DNA of 64,000 nt from Mucilaginibacter sp. Lineage in GTDB: Bacteria; Bacteroidota; Bacteroidia; Sphingobacteriales; Sphingobacteriaceae. Positions 8,703 through 17,893 of the stretch are shown one piece after another (positions within the stretch are counted from its first letter, which is position 1; each line of letters begins with the position of its first letter). Position numbers and translations under genes: made by a program. The notes below the pieces were generated by a model, which saw only the letters and a program-made list of their open reading frames with translations, was not told the DNA's origin and searched no databases. The stretch is taken from positions 27,837 through 91,836 of the forward strand of contig JAUCSE010000060.1 of the NCBI GenBank assembly GCA_030445275.1. The letters are read 5' to 3'.

Positions 8703-11696
8703 TTATCTCAGATCTTTTTTCCCAAAGTCAACAATCACCGGTGTTGCCACGCATATTGACGAGTATGTTCCGAAGATTACACCGATCAACAAGGCGAAGG
8801 AGAATCCTTTGATCACGTCGCCACCAAATATGAACAACACGATCAATACAAATATTACCGTTAACGCGGTGATAATGGTACGACTCAGGGTGCTGTTGAT
8901 AGCCTGATTAATTACTTCTTCAGGGTTGTCAGTTTTAGCATGGTGCAGTTCAAGGAACTCACGGATCCTGTCAAACACTACCACAGTATCGTTAATAGAG
9001 TAACCAATAACCGTTAATATAGCCGCTATAAAAGCCTGGTCAATATCCAATGAGAATGGAAGTATGCCTCTGAATAAAGAGAAGAACGATAATACCAGCA
9101 AAGCATCATGTGTTGTCGCTATCATTGCACCCAAGCTAAATTGCCATTTACGGAAACGGAACAGGATGTATGCTGAAATAACAAATATGGCAAACAATAC
9201 GGTATAGATAGCAGATGTTTTTAACTCATCGGCAACTGTAGCACTTACTTTTGAGAAACCTACTATATCTTTATCTGCAATGCGGGTAACATCTTTAGCC
9301 CCCAGAAGCTGGATCAATGTGCTCCTTACTTTAGCATCAGCCGCTGCATTGTTATCCCTGATCATGAGGTTGGTAGTGATGCTAATCTTATCAGCACCAA
9401 ATGTTTTAACCTCAGTACTGCGGCCCAATGTAGCGTCAACGGCATCATGAATAGCTTCAACCGTAACGGTTTTATTAGGAAAGCTTACAATGTAATTACG
9501 ACCGCCTTCAAAATCAACACCGTAGCTAAAACCACGTGTAGCTATCGAGATTAAACCGGCTAAGATGAATACACCAGAAAATATATAGAATTTAAAACGA
9601 TTTTTTACAAACGCAAAATTGGCATTTTTAAAAGTGTGTGAGCTCCATGGATGTGAGAATTTAATATCCCAACCTTTATCAAGCATCCACTCAAATATAA
9701 CTCTTGATATCAGTAATGAACAGAATAGTGAAGTGATGATACCGATCATCAATGTAGTTGCGAAACCTTGTATCGGACCTGAACCAAAGATGAACAGGAT
9801 TAAACCAGTTAAGAAGGTACTGATCTGAGAATCGAGAATAGATGGCAACGCGTGTTTAAAACCATCGGCAACGGCTATCTTTAATGATTTGCCTAAGCCA
9901 AGCTCTTCACGAACACGTTCATAAACCAGTACGTTAGCATCAACCGCTATACCCAGCGTTAATACTATACCAGCTACACCTGGTACGGTTAATACAGCAC
10001 CAAGGCTGGTTAAAACCCCCATCAGGAAAAAGATGTTGATGATTACCGCAACTACCGCTACAGTACCCGCACGGTTGTAATAAGCAACCATGAATACCAA
10101 TACTACTACTAAACCCAGCAAGCAGGATAGTAAGCTGGCGTTGATAGCTTCCTGACCCAATGATGGACCTACAACTGATTCTGATATGATGTGGGCAGGT
10201 GCAGGCAGGCGGCCGGCTTTTAATACGTTGGCCAAATCGCGGGTATCTTCAATAGTGAAGTTTCCTGATATAGATGATACACCACCAGAAATTTCGTTCT
10301 GAACGTTTGGTGCAGAGTACACGTTATCATCCAAAACAATGGCTATAGCTTTTTTATTAACACCTGCTGATGCTTCGGCAGTAATGGTACGCCATCTTTC
10401 GGCTCCCTGCGAGTTCATCACCATTCTTACCTCAGGACTGCCTTTTTGATCAACATCCGGAGTGGCATCAGTTACAACGTCGCCAGATAATACCGGACCG
10501 TTTTCAGCTCCGGTTAGTTTAATGGCGTATAATGCAAATGCTTTAACCTTGTTGTCTTTTATTGGTTTTACTTCCCAAAGGAATTTAAGATTACGCGGTA
10601 TAACCGACTTTACATCGGCGCTATGCAGGTAAGAGTTTACTTTAGCAGTATCTTTTAATGCTGCATAACCTACAACCGGGCCCTGACCCAATTGCTGCTG
10701 GCCACTTTGATCCTGACCAATGTTTGGTGATAATACGGTAAATAAAGGGTGCAGTGATGCAAATTGTGTTTTGTTGGCTAATGCTGTAGCCGAAGTATCT
10801 TTAGCGGCATTTTTCTGAACCTTACTTAATAACGAGCCTGCCTTAGCAGCGGTATCAGTTTTAGCAGTAGCGTTAGTAGCTGTAGCTGCTGTTTTTGATG
10901 AATCGGCTTTTGCAGTTTTATGTTTTGCAGCTAGCAGGTTATCAATATTGGCCAAATACTGGTAAGCTTCGGTATTATCAAAAGTTTGATAAAACTCCAG
11001 TTTTGCAGAACCCGATAATAATTTACGAACACGCTCCGGTTCTTTTACACCTGGCAATTCAACCAAAATACGGTTTGAGCCTTGCTCTAACTGGATGTTA
11101 GGCTGGGTAACACCAAACTGGTTGATACGGGTGCTTAAAACCGTGTATGATTGTTTTACTGCGGCACTGGCCTGATCTTTCAGATAAGACTGGACTTCGC
11201 TGTTTGAAGCATTATACTTCAGGTGGTCCTGGTTATCCCTTGTTGAAAAGATAGCAGCCAGTTTACCATTTGGATTTAGCTTTTCGTACTCGCTAACAAA
11301 TAACGCAATGAAATCCTTTTGAGTGGTTTTAGCATCAGCCTGTAATTTATCGGCATTAGCCAAAGCCTGGTTAAAGGTTACATCCGGATTGTTGTTGGCA
11401 ATTTTCCGTACCAGCTCGTCAAGCGAAATTTGCATGGTAACGTTCATACCACCTTTAAGGTCGAGGCCCAATGCCAGTTCTCTTTGCTCTACGTATTGGT
11501 AATTGTGTTTAAACAACGGATATACCGGTTGTGTTGACATAGAATCCAGATACGCTTTTTCTTTCTCAGTGTCTCCCTTTGAATATACTTTGGCATCACT
11601 CCTAACTTTGTGTGCTACCCAAGTAAATGAGAGCTGGTATATACATACAACAGCCAGCAGAATGGCGAAAAATTTAATAACCCCTTTACCTTGCAT
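8703..11696 (-). CDS. secDF: Protein translocase SecDF, SecD and SecF fused
   Basis: 997 residues. The N-terminal helix is about residues 7-25. The SecD part follows with D-L-K-G-G-M-N, a large periplasmic domain and the six-helix RND-like block (about 505-690). Then a second N-terminal helix (G-V-F-I-L-A-G), D-F-E-G-G and the SecF six-helix block (about 820-990). SecDF uses the proton gradient to help pull secreted proteins through SecYEG. The fused form is usual in Bacteroidota. Residues about 260-320 are a low-complexity Ala/Thr/Lys linker inside the periplasmic region. It is a single gene with a clear terminator. Confidence 0.97.
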   Translation of the reverse strand: MQGKGVIKFFAILLAVVCIYQLSFTWVAHKVRSDAKVYSKGDTEKEKAYLDSMSTQPVYPLFKHNYQYVEQRELALGLDLKGGMNVTMQISLDELVRKIANNNPDVTFNQALANADKLQADAKTTQKDFIALFVSEYEKLNPNGKLAAIFSTRDNQDHLKYNASNSEVQSYLKDQASAAVKQSYTVLSTRINQFGVTQPNIQLEQGSNRILVELPGVKEPERVRKLLSGSAKLEFYQTFDNTEAYQYLANIDNLLAAKHKTAKADSSKTAATATNATAKTDTAAKAGSLLSKVQKNAAKDTSATALANKTQFASLHPLFTVLSPNIGQDQSGQQQLGQGPVVGYAALKDTAKVNSYLHSADVKSVIPRNLKFLWEVKPIKDNKVKAFALYAIKLTGAENGPVLSGDVVTDATPDVDQKGSPEVRMVMNSQGAERWRTITAEASAGVNKKAIAIVLDDNVYSAPNVQNEISGGVSSISGNFTIEDTRDLANVLKAGRLPAPAHIISESVVGPSLGQEAINASLLSCLLGLVVVLVFMVAYYNRAGTVAVVAVIINIFFLMGVLTSLGAVLTVPGVAGIVLTLGIAVDANVLVYERVREELGLGKSLKIAVADGFKHALPSILDSQISTFLTGLILFIFGSGPIQGFATTLMIGIITSLFCSLLISRVIFEWMLDKGWDIKFSHPWSSHTFKNANFAFVKNRFKFYIFSGVFILAGLISIATRGFSYGVDFEGGRNYIVSFPNKTVTVEAIHDAVDATLGRSTEVKTFGADKISITTNLMIRDNNAAADAKVRSTLIQLLGAKDVTRIADKDIVGFSKVSATVADELKTSAIYTVLFAIFVISAYILFRFRKWQFSLGAMIATTHDALLVLSFFSLFRGILPFSLDIDQAFIAAILTVIGYSINDTVVVFDRIREFLELHHAKTDNPEEVINQAINSTLSRTIITALTVIFVLIVLFIFGGDVIKGFSFALLIGVIFGTYSSICVATPVIVDFGKKDLR

Positions 11697-11748
11697 CGAA
11701 TTATAATATGTAATTAATTAGTTTATAAGCTTTTTTTTAATAAGACGG

Positions 11749-11756
11749 CAAATCTA
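11749..11756 (-). promoter_or_regulatory. -7 promoter box of secDF
   Basis: On the minus strand TAGATTTG matches TAnnTTTG exactly, about 52 bases before the secDF start. No good -33 box is seen. SecDF regulation by a leader is not evident. Confidence 0.4.
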
Positions 11757-11882
11757 ATAAAATTTCGCAAGCATGAAATTTTAAATTAAAACAATTTGAT
11801 GACAGAAAGCTCAAGGCTCAAAGCCGAAGGCTGAAAGCTTATAGAACTTGTTTAAAAAGCTTTCGGCTTTTTGCTTTCAGCT

Positions 11883-12371
11883 TTACGCTTTTCCCCGTTC
11901 CAGTGTGATGAAGGAATAGCTATACTTATTTTTTTCGTCGGGCTCAAAGTTCTCCCGTTCCTTTTCCTTCCAGTCTGCCGGATTTAACTCCGGGAAAAAG
12001 GTATCGCCATCAAATTCATGGTCAATAATGGTTAAATAAATGCGGTCAGTAAGCGGCACGGCCTGCCTGTAAATTTCGGCACCACCCACAATAAATACCT
12101 CTTCTTCGTTTTCGCAACGTTCCAAAGCCTCATCAATAGAGGGTACCGCCTCGCAGCCTTCAATACTGATGTCTTGCCGGGTGATCACGATGTTTCGGCG
12201 CTTTGGCAAAGGCCTGCCAACAGATTCATAGGTTTTGCGGCCCATGATCACGGTATGCCCACTGGTTACATCCTTAAAATGCTTCAGATCGTTTGGCAAA
12301 TACCAGAGTAATTTATTGTCTTTGCCAATAGCGTGGTTTTTGGCTATGGCTACTATGATTGAAATTGTCAT
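11883..12371 (-). CDS. folA: Dihydrofolate reductase
   Basis: About 162 residues. It opens I-I-V-A-I-A-K-N-H-A-I-G-K-D-N-K-L-L-W, the DHFR N-terminal strand and Met20-loop region, followed by H-T-V-I-M-G-R-K-T-Y-E-S-V-G and V-F-I-V-G-G-A-E-I-Y, the NADPH and folate contacts. It reduces dihydrofolate and works with thyA just upstream. I prefer the start at 12371: a start at 12380 would add three codons that lie inside a GTCATTATC phrase repeat, and M-T-I-S at 12371 aligns with other DHFRs. Confidence 0.94.
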   Translation of the reverse strand: MTISIIVAIAKNHAIGKDNKLLWYLPNDLKHFKDVTSGHTVIMGRKTYESVGRPLPKRRNIVITRQDISIEGCEAVPSIDEALERCENEEEVFIVGGAEIYRQAVPLTDRIYLTIIDHEFDGDTFFPELNPADWKEKERENFEPDEKNKYSYSFITLERGKA

Positions 12372-12433
12372 TATCGTCATTAAGTCATTATCGTCATTGG
12401 GTCATTGAACATCGTTGGCTGATGTACTTGATT

Positions 12434-12786
12434 TTACTTTTTGACGATTCCGATGTGTTTTATATAAATGTTAAGTTTTAGGTGAATTGTTTCTAATTGT
12501 TGGATCAATAACTGATATTCTTCATCAGTAACTAAATTCCTTGCCTGAGCTTTCATCTGCCAGGTTTTAGTTTCGATAATTGATAACAGAAGTTTTTGTT
12601 TTCTTTATAATGATATCGGCCAAAACCTTCAGCGATGTTTGCTCCTATCGAATCTGATGATCGTACCAATTGTTTTCCTATGGTATCTTTTGCAAAATAG
12701 TCCCAAGCCATAACTAAAGTCCAGACTTTATGAGAAAACGCATCCGATAAATTGTAAATCTCCAGATCCTCTATGCGGTTACTCAT
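12434..12786 (-). pseudogene. Four-helix-bundle protein (23S rRNA intervening-sequence type), frameshifted
   Basis: The first ~67 codons read as a four-helix-bundle/IVP protein (S-D-A-F-S-H-K-V-W, then L-V-R-S-S-D-S-I-G-A-N-I-A-E-G). After K-N-F-C-Y the frame runs into junk and stops at about 12553. In the next frame the missing end continues: I-I-E-T-K-T-W-Q-M-K-A-Q, then L-V-T-D-E-E-Y and L-E-T-I-H-L-K-L-N-I-Y-I-K, stopping at 12434. The family has about five residues between F-C-Y and E-T-K-T-W that are absent here, fitting loss of about 13 bases near 12575-12585. The 353 bases left plus 13 give 122 codons, the usual family length. The function of intact members is uncertain. Confidence 0.85.
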
Positions 12787-12865
12787 GCAGAACCAAAATT
12801 AATAATGACAAATAATTATGCAAATCAAAAAATGACTTAATGGCCTAATGCCTCAATGACTAAAT

Positions 12866-13690
12866 TCAAACCGCCACTGCACCCTTAATATGCGGATGTG
12901 GATCATAGTTCTCCAGCGTGAAATCTTCAAACTTAAACTCGAAAATATCTTTTACCTCGGGGTTAATCTTCATGGTAGGCAGCGGGCGTGACTCACGGCT
13001 CAGTTGCAGACGGGCCTGATCCATGTGGTTATTGTACAGGTGGGCATCGCCAAAGGTGTGGATAAAATCGCCATAGTCCAGATTGCATACCTGTGCTACC
13101 ATCATGGTGAGCAACGCGTATGATGCAACGTTGAACGGTACGCCCAAAAATATATCGGCACTGCGCTGATAAAGTTGACAGGATAGTTTGCCCTTGGTTC
13201 CTCCGTCAGCCGACGGATTAGCGGGTTCTACATAAAATTGAAATAAGCTGTGGCAGGGTGGCAGGGCCATCTGGTTCACATCGGCCACATTCCATGCCGA
13301 TACGATCATGCGGCGTGAATCAGGATTGTTTTTGATCTGGTTTATCACCTGGGTTATCTGGTCAATATGCCCGCCATCGGGTTTTGGCCATGAACGCCAC
13401 TGGTAACCATACACTGGACCGAGGTTGCCATCGGCATCGGCCCATTCGTCCCATATACGCACACCGTTTTCCTTTAGGTAGCTGATATTGGTATCGCCGC
13501 TCAAAAACCAGATCAGCTCGTGGATGATTGATTTCAGGTGCAGCTTTTTGGTGGTCACCATTGGGAAACCATCTTTAAGGTTGAAACGCATCTGGTAGCC
13601 AAACACACTTACCGTACCGGTTCCTGTCCTGTCGTGCTTTTGCGCGCCGGTTTCCATCACATGGCTCATCAAATCGAGATATTGTTTCAT
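12866..13690 (-). CDS. thyA: Thymidylate synthase
   Basis: 274 residues, close to the usual 264. It has the N-terminal R-T-G-T-G-T phosphate loop, the active-site Cys146 in L-P-P-C-H-S-L-F-Q-F, the S-R-R phosphate ligands near residue 125, and the ending H-P-H-I-K-G-A-V-A-V. It methylates dUMP to dTMP using methylene-folate, making dihydrofolate that the neighbouring FolA recycles. The two genes run in the same direction, with the broken four-helix gene between them. Confidence 0.97.
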   Translation of the reverse strand: MKQYLDLMSHVMETGAQKHDRTGTGTVSVFGYQMRFNLKDGFPMVTTKKLHLKSIIHELIWFLSGDTNISYLKENGVRIWDEWADADGNLGPVYGYQWRSWPKPDGGHIDQITQVINQIKNNPDSRRMIVSAWNVADVNQMALPPCHSLFQFYVEPANPSADGGTKGKLSCQLYQRSADIFLGVPFNVASYALLTMMVAQVCNLDYGDFIHTFGDAHLYNNHMDQARLQLSRESRPLPTMKINPEVKDIFEFKFEDFTLENYDPHPHIKGAVAV

Positions 13691-13694
13691 TCTA

Positions 13695-13800
13695 TTGGTT
13701 GATTAAGTTGGTTGTTGATTGGGTGAGTGGTTGGATTGGGTTGATTAAGTTTTGAAGAGCCTAATGAACTAATGAACCAGTGAACCAATGAACGATTTCG
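13695..13800. repeat. GGTTGATTAAG and AATGAAC phrase repeats
   Basis: Direct copies of GTTGATT/GGTTGATTAAG at 13695-13750 are followed by AACTAATGAACCAGTGAACC at about 13765-13790. The same GGTTGATTAAG phrase returns at about 38030-38045. It lies in the divergent thyA/ispE gap and makes no ORF. Confidence 0.6.
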
Positions 13801-13818
13801 GAACAAAGAAAAATAATC

Positions 13819-13826
13819 TAATTTTG
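13819..13826 (+). promoter_or_regulatory. Possible -7 box of ispE
   Basis: TAATTTTG matches TAnnTTTG exactly and lies 47 bases upstream of the ispE start. There is no clear -33 TTG. Confidence 0.35.
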
Positions 13827-13873
13827 GTATCCTAACAGATGTGTAAAAATACAAGCAGTGTTAGTCTTTTCTT

Positions 13874-14674
13874 ATGATCCTTTTTCCAAACGCAAAAATA
13901 AACATTGGTTTGAACATTACCGAACGCCGACCCGACGGTTATCATAATCTGGAAACCATTTTTTATCCTATCGACATTAAAGACGCGCTTGAAGTAGTAG
14001 CGAGCGATAGGTTAAGTTTTACCTCGTCGGGATTGGACATACCTGGACGAGAGGAGGACAATCTTTGCATCAAAGGCTATCACTTGTTGAAACAGGATCA
14101 TGACCTGCCACCGGTGAGTATTCACCTGCACAAGAATATCCCGATAGGGGCCGGCCTGGGCGGTGGCTCGGCTGATGCTGCTTTTTTTATCAAGCTGATG
14201 AACCAACAGTTCAGCCTGGGACTATCGGTTGATGACATGACCGGCTACGCCCGCGAACTGGGTGCCGACTGTGCCTTCTTTATCGAAAGCAAGCCCGTAT
14301 TTGCCTTTGAAAAAGGGGATGAGTTTGAACCCATCAAACTTGATCTGTCAAACTATAAAATTGTTTTGGTGATGCCCGATGTGCATATATCAACAGCCGA
14401 AGCCTTCAGAGACGTTAAGCCCATGCCGGTAAAAGATTCCTTATTGGAGCTGATCACTGAGCCCATAACCGAATGGAAAAAATACATCAAAAATGATTTT
14501 GAACTGTCGGTGTTTAAAAACCATGCGGAGATACGAGGTATTAAAGCAAGCCTATACGAGGCCGGAGCCATATACGCCAGCATGAGCGGGAGCGGAGCCT
14601 CCGTATTCGGCATATTTGAACAAACACCAGATCTGAGCTTTTTGGAGGTAGAGAACGAGGTGTTTTATTTATGA
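13874..14674 (+). CDS. ispE: 4-diphosphocytidyl-2-C-methyl-D-erythritol kinase
   Basis: 266 residues of the GHMP kinase fold. It opens with F-P-N-A-K-I-N-I-G-L and R-R-P-D-G-Y-H-N-L, has the ATP loop P-I-G-A-G-L-G-G-G-S-A-D-A-A at about residue 92, and the C-terminal M-S-G-S-G-A-S-V-F-G. It phosphorylates CDP-methylerythritol in the MEP isoprenoid pathway. No other MEP gene is in the window. It is divergent from thyA and ends next to a repeat element. Confidence 0.96.
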   Translation: MILFPNAKINIGLNITERRPDGYHNLETIFYPIDIKDALEVVASDRLSFTSSGLDIPGREEDNLCIKGYHLLKQDHDLPPVSIHLHKNIPIGAGLGGGSADAAFFIKLMNQQFSLGLSVDDMTGYARELGADCAFFIESKPVFAFEKGDEFEPIKLDLSNYKIVLVMPDVHISTAEAFRDVKPMPVKDSLLELITEPITEWKKYIKNDFELSVFKNHAEIRGIKASLYEAGAIYASMSGSGASVFGIFEQTPDLSFLEVENEVFYL

Positions 14675-14690
14675 TTTGATTTTATCATGC

Positions 14691-14769
14691 GTCATTGCGA
14701 GGCACGAAGCAATCCCCAATAAGCAGAGCCGCTTTGTAGGTCGAGGATTGCCACGCTATCGCAATGACA
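14691..14769. repeat. GTCATTGCGAG-family palindrome with mismatched halves
   Basis: The left arm is GTCATTGCGAGGCACGAAGC, the variant seen at 48981. The right arm is the complement of GTCATTGCGATAGCGTGGCA, the variant seen at 47334. Only the outer 10 bases and the AATCC core pair well, so it looks like a mosaic of two subfamilies. It lies between convergent ispE and the reductase gene. Confidence 0.75.
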
Positions 14770-14788
14770 TGGGTGGTCAAATCCTAAA

Positions 14789-15673
14789 TCAAATCCCTGC
14801 ATCTTCACTCACACCGCGGGCTATACCTTCGGCCCAATCTTTCTCGCCCCAGCCTTTTGCCACGGCGGTCAATAAGCGACTGTGTAGGGCGTTTGTGATT
14901 GGCATGGGCATCTCACTTGCCTGCGATAGTTTAAATGCCAGACGCGCGTCCTTATAACCTAATTTTGATTTGAAACCAACCGGCTCGTACTGTTTACTGG
15001 CTATAACCTTGCCATAGTTTTGAAAAATAGGGGAGCTAAACAGAGTTGAGCCAAAAAAGTCGGCCACCTGTGTGCGGCTCAATCCGTTCTTCTCTGCAAG
15101 GGTGTAGGCCTCCGCCATGATCTCCATCGAAGCCATGATCATAAAATTGCCTGTAATTTTTACCACGTTGGCCCCGCCTGTGCTTTCGCCAAAATCAACC
15201 AGCTGGCCCAGGCATTCCAACACAGGTTTGGCGATGTCTTTTGCATGTTGATCGCCGGATACGCATATCCAAAGCTTGCGGGCTGCAGCAGCTTCGGGGC
15301 GGCCGAATACAGGGGCAGCCAGGTAATGGCTGCCGGCCTCTTCATGCAGGTCTGCAAGTTGCTGAGCTGTTTCGGGCGAGATGGTACTCATAGAAATGTG
15401 CAGGGCATTTGGCTGTAGCGATTTTAAAATTCCTTTTTCTCCTACAGTCAATTCTCGTAAGGTGTCATCCTCGGCCAGCATACTGATCACTATATGCACC
15501 CCTTTGGCGGCATCGGCCGGGGTTTGGCATTTGGTGATGTATGCCGGGTCGAGTTCATCGGCTTTGGAAAGGGTACGGTTGTAAACTTGTAAATGATAAC
15601 CTGAGCTGATCAGGTTTTTGGCCATGATGATGCCCATGTTGCCGAGGCCTATAAATCCAATTTTCTTATTCAT
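14789..15673 (-). CDS. NAD(P)-dependent 3-hydroxyisobutyrate dehydrogenase-family reductase
   Basis: 294 residues. It begins I-G-F-I-G-L-G-N-M-G-I-I-M-A, the family's Rossmann loop, with the N-R-T that usually favours NADP. The substrate motif follows as A-P-V-F-G-R-P-E near residue 118, and the catalytic Lys falls in G-A-N-V-V-K-I-T-G-N-F near residue 170. The family includes 3-hydroxyisobutyrate dehydrogenases and glyoxylate/succinic-semialdehyde reductases; I cannot choose between them. It starts 4 bases after the LapA-like gene, so they probably share a transcript. Confidence 0.88.
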   Translation of the reverse strand: MNKKIGFIGLGNMGIIMAKNLISSGYHLQVYNRTLSKADELDPAYITKCQTPADAAKGVHIVISMLAEDDTLRELTVGEKGILKSLQPNALHISMSTISPETAQQLADLHEEAGSHYLAAPVFGRPEAAAARKLWICVSGDQHAKDIAKPVLECLGQLVDFGESTGGANVVKITGNFMIMASMEIMAEAYTLAEKNGLSRTQVADFFGSTLFSSPIFQNYGKVIASKQYEPVGFKSKLGYKDARLAFKLSQASEMPMPITNALHSRLLTAVAKGWGEKDWAEGIARGVSEDAGI

Positions 15674-15677
15674 GGTG

Positions 15678-15956
15678 TTAGCTGATGTATTCCCTGTCTT
15701 CGTCGCTTAGTGTATTAGGGTCTTCTTTTTTGCGGATGTTGTCGTGATATCCTTCGATATCAAATTTTGCTTTTTTAGGACGGCCAACCAGCACACCTAA
15801 AATAAATGCCACCACGGCTACCACCAACATCAGGGCCAGTTTTGAAATATAAAAATTCGCGAATAGAAAAGCGAACGGAACCTTGTCTGTGTTTTGGGCC
15901 AGCGCAGCGGTAAGTAAAATAGTGACCACTACAATAACAATTGTTTTAATGCTCAT
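15678..15956 (-). CDS. Small LapA-domain (DUF1049) membrane protein
   Basis: 92 residues with two hydrophobic segments, about 4-21 and 38-58. The second ends G-V-L-V-G-R-P-K-K, typical of the LapA/DUF1049 fold. The C-terminal 30 residues are charged and probably cytoplasmic. In enterobacteria LapA helps regulate LPS assembly; that role is not shown here. It is the first gene of a pair with the reductase. Confidence 0.72.
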   Translation of the reverse strand: MSIKTIVIVVVTILLTAALAQNTDKVPFAFLFANFYISKLALMLVVAVVAFILGVLVGRPKKAKFDIEGYHDNIRKKEDPNTLSDEDREYIS

Positions 15957-16981
15957 GATATTTGGTTTAACAGTTAATACAATATGCGGTTTTTAAATGT
16001 TTATTAAAAATGCTTTTTATATAGCCCGGTGAAAAGTAAAAAACATGGAGGGTTCAACAAATCAAAAAAAAACGGTGCCGGAAAACGTGAATTTTGATCA
16101 TCATTAAAATGCGATGAAATTTTCGGCGGTGTTTAAAAATCAGAGGCTGTAAAAATGTCTTCGTAAAAACAGGGATGAAATTTGATAAGGTGAATCATTG
16201 AATTTTGCTCCCGGCCGATCCTGTCATATTCTCTCAGTTTTTATCAGCTCTGCTTCTTCATATCTTCCGGTTTTAACCGCTTGAAATTTGCCGCCACTGC
16301 TCCGCTGAGAATCCGAAATTTTTCACCGGATTTACTTTTTTGTATACAATACCGCCTGTTGATCTGTTTTTATTTCAATCCTGATTTTTGAATTCATAAC
16401 ACTATGAAGCAAAATTTCATCTTGTTTCTGTACCTGTAGTTTAAAGTTAAATAAATGCTTTTATTTATCTGATTATAAGTTATATAAATACTTTATTTAA
16501 GGGTGGTAATTTTTTATGCTAATATATTTAGTTTTTTACATTTCAAGTTAAATTGATTTTGTTCAATTTTTACTTTTAATAATGTATATAAAACTTTGAT
16601 TATTAATTAAATATAAAATTGATATAAATTGATTTTTACATTTTATAATTCAAAAAATATCTCATAATAGGGCGGTTTAAAGGGATTTATAGAAATAGAT
16701 AATATTGAGTTTTATTACACTAACTAAAAATGTGATTTTGCCCCTATTGCGAGCTGAGGTATTTAAACGATGCCAATCCCGGTAAAAAATAATAATGCCT
16801 TAAAGGGCTTAAAAATGGCTTCTAAGCATGCGCGCTTTCTATCCCCTATTGGGTGTTATTTGCTTGTAATAAGTAAGGCAACGGGTGCAGATTTTAGGCC
16901 GGATGAGAAGGGGATATTCGGGGCGAACAGACTTGGTTTGTATGTAGATAATATGGGTGCAGGAAAGTGGAAAAAGCAGAA
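15957..16981. other. Gene-poor, AT-rich kilobase with possible small-ORF remnants
   Basis: No ordinary gene is supported over 1 kb. About 16440-16740 is extremely AT-rich. On the minus strand 16332-16397 encodes 21 residues opening M-N-S-K-I-R-I-E, and after an A run the reading continues in another frame as S-G-E-K-F-R-I-L to a stop at 16244. Together these look like a ~50-residue protein with a frameshift. A second 21-codon frame occupies 16133-16198 on the minus strand. Their coding nature is doubtful. A plus-strand open frame from 16770 overlaps the EamA gene and has no recognisable content. Confidence 0.45.
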
Positions 16982-17893
16982 TTACGGCCTGGTTTTTCTT
17001 TTGGCAATTTGCTTTTGTGCCACCGGGTACAGGAAGATGGTAGACAAGATAAGGATCGCTCCGACCCAGAAACCGGTCGTCATTTTGTTCATATCGCCAA
17101 AGAAAATAAACGACATCAGTATACCGTAAACAGGCTCAAGGTTGGTAATGAGGGCAACCCTGAAAGCCGAAAGTTCGCGCATTACGGATACGCCGGCAAC
17201 GTAGGCAAGGGATGTACAAACGGTGCCGAGCAACAACAAATAACCAATATCATGGCTCTTTAAAATTAGCGAACGGTTAAATCCCTGGGTACATAAAAGG
17301 TATAAAGTGATCCACAAAAAGGCTCCCGCAAGTTCATAAAATGCAATGGTTGGGGCCTCATTTTTCTTAACCAGTTTTGAATTAATGATAGAAAACAGGC
17401 TTGCACAAACAGCACTTATGAGCCCTGTTACAATACCCTTAGTGTAATGTGTTTCAAATTTAAAGATCAGAATAATCCCCGTTATAATTAATAATCCGGC
17501 CAGAATTTCGAGTTTGGATATCTTTGTTTTATTGATCAGAGGTTCTAATATAGCCGTAAATAAAGTGATGCTGGAGAGGCAAACCAGTGTTATTGGAACG
17601 GTTGAAAGTTTGATAGAAGCGAAGAAAAGTACCCAGTGACCACCCACCAAAGCGCCCGTAAATAGCAAATTTAAGAGCGTTTTTCTGTCGACCTTATAGG
17701 TAGTTTTGTTAAACTTAAAGTACAAAAACAGCGAAATAAAGGCTATAAACACCCGATACCACACCAATTGTACCGCCGAAATGGTGATTAAAGCGCCTAA
17801 AATTCCCGTAAATCCCCAAATAAACACTGTAAAATGCAGTATCAGCAAGTTTTTATTTAAACCTGCAGGGGTTATATCGCTCGCTTTAGTCAC
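16982..17893 (-). CDS. EamA/DMT-family transporter
   Basis: 303 residues with ten predicted membrane helices in two homologous halves. The first half has the EamA-type W-Y-R-V-F-I-A and the second begins near I-S-A-V-C-A-S-L-F-S. These proteins export or import small metabolites such as amino acids; the substrate is unknown. The start is GTG, overlapping the upstream stop as TAGTG (17891-17895), which implies translational coupling to the LptF/G-like gene. No other start fits the first helix. Confidence 0.87.
   Translation of the reverse strand: MTKASDITPAGLNKNLLILHFTVFIWGFTGILGALITISAVQLVWYRVFIAFISLFLYFKFNKTTYKVDRKTLLNLLFTGALVGGHWVLFFASIKLSTVPITLVCLSSITLFTAILEPLINKTKISKLEILAGLLIITGIILIFKFETHYTKGIVTGLISAVCASLFSIINSKLVKKNEAPTIAFYELAGAFLWITLYLLCTQGFNRSLILKSHDIGYLLLLGTVCTSLAYVAGVSVMRELSAFRVALITNLEPVYGILMSFIFFGDMNKMTTGFWVGAILILSTIFLYPVAQKQIAKRKTRP

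Noticed and set aside
16770..17129. 119-residue plus-strand ORF beside the EamA gene
   Set aside because: Its second half is the antisense of the EamA gene and the first half has no recognisable pattern or promoter.
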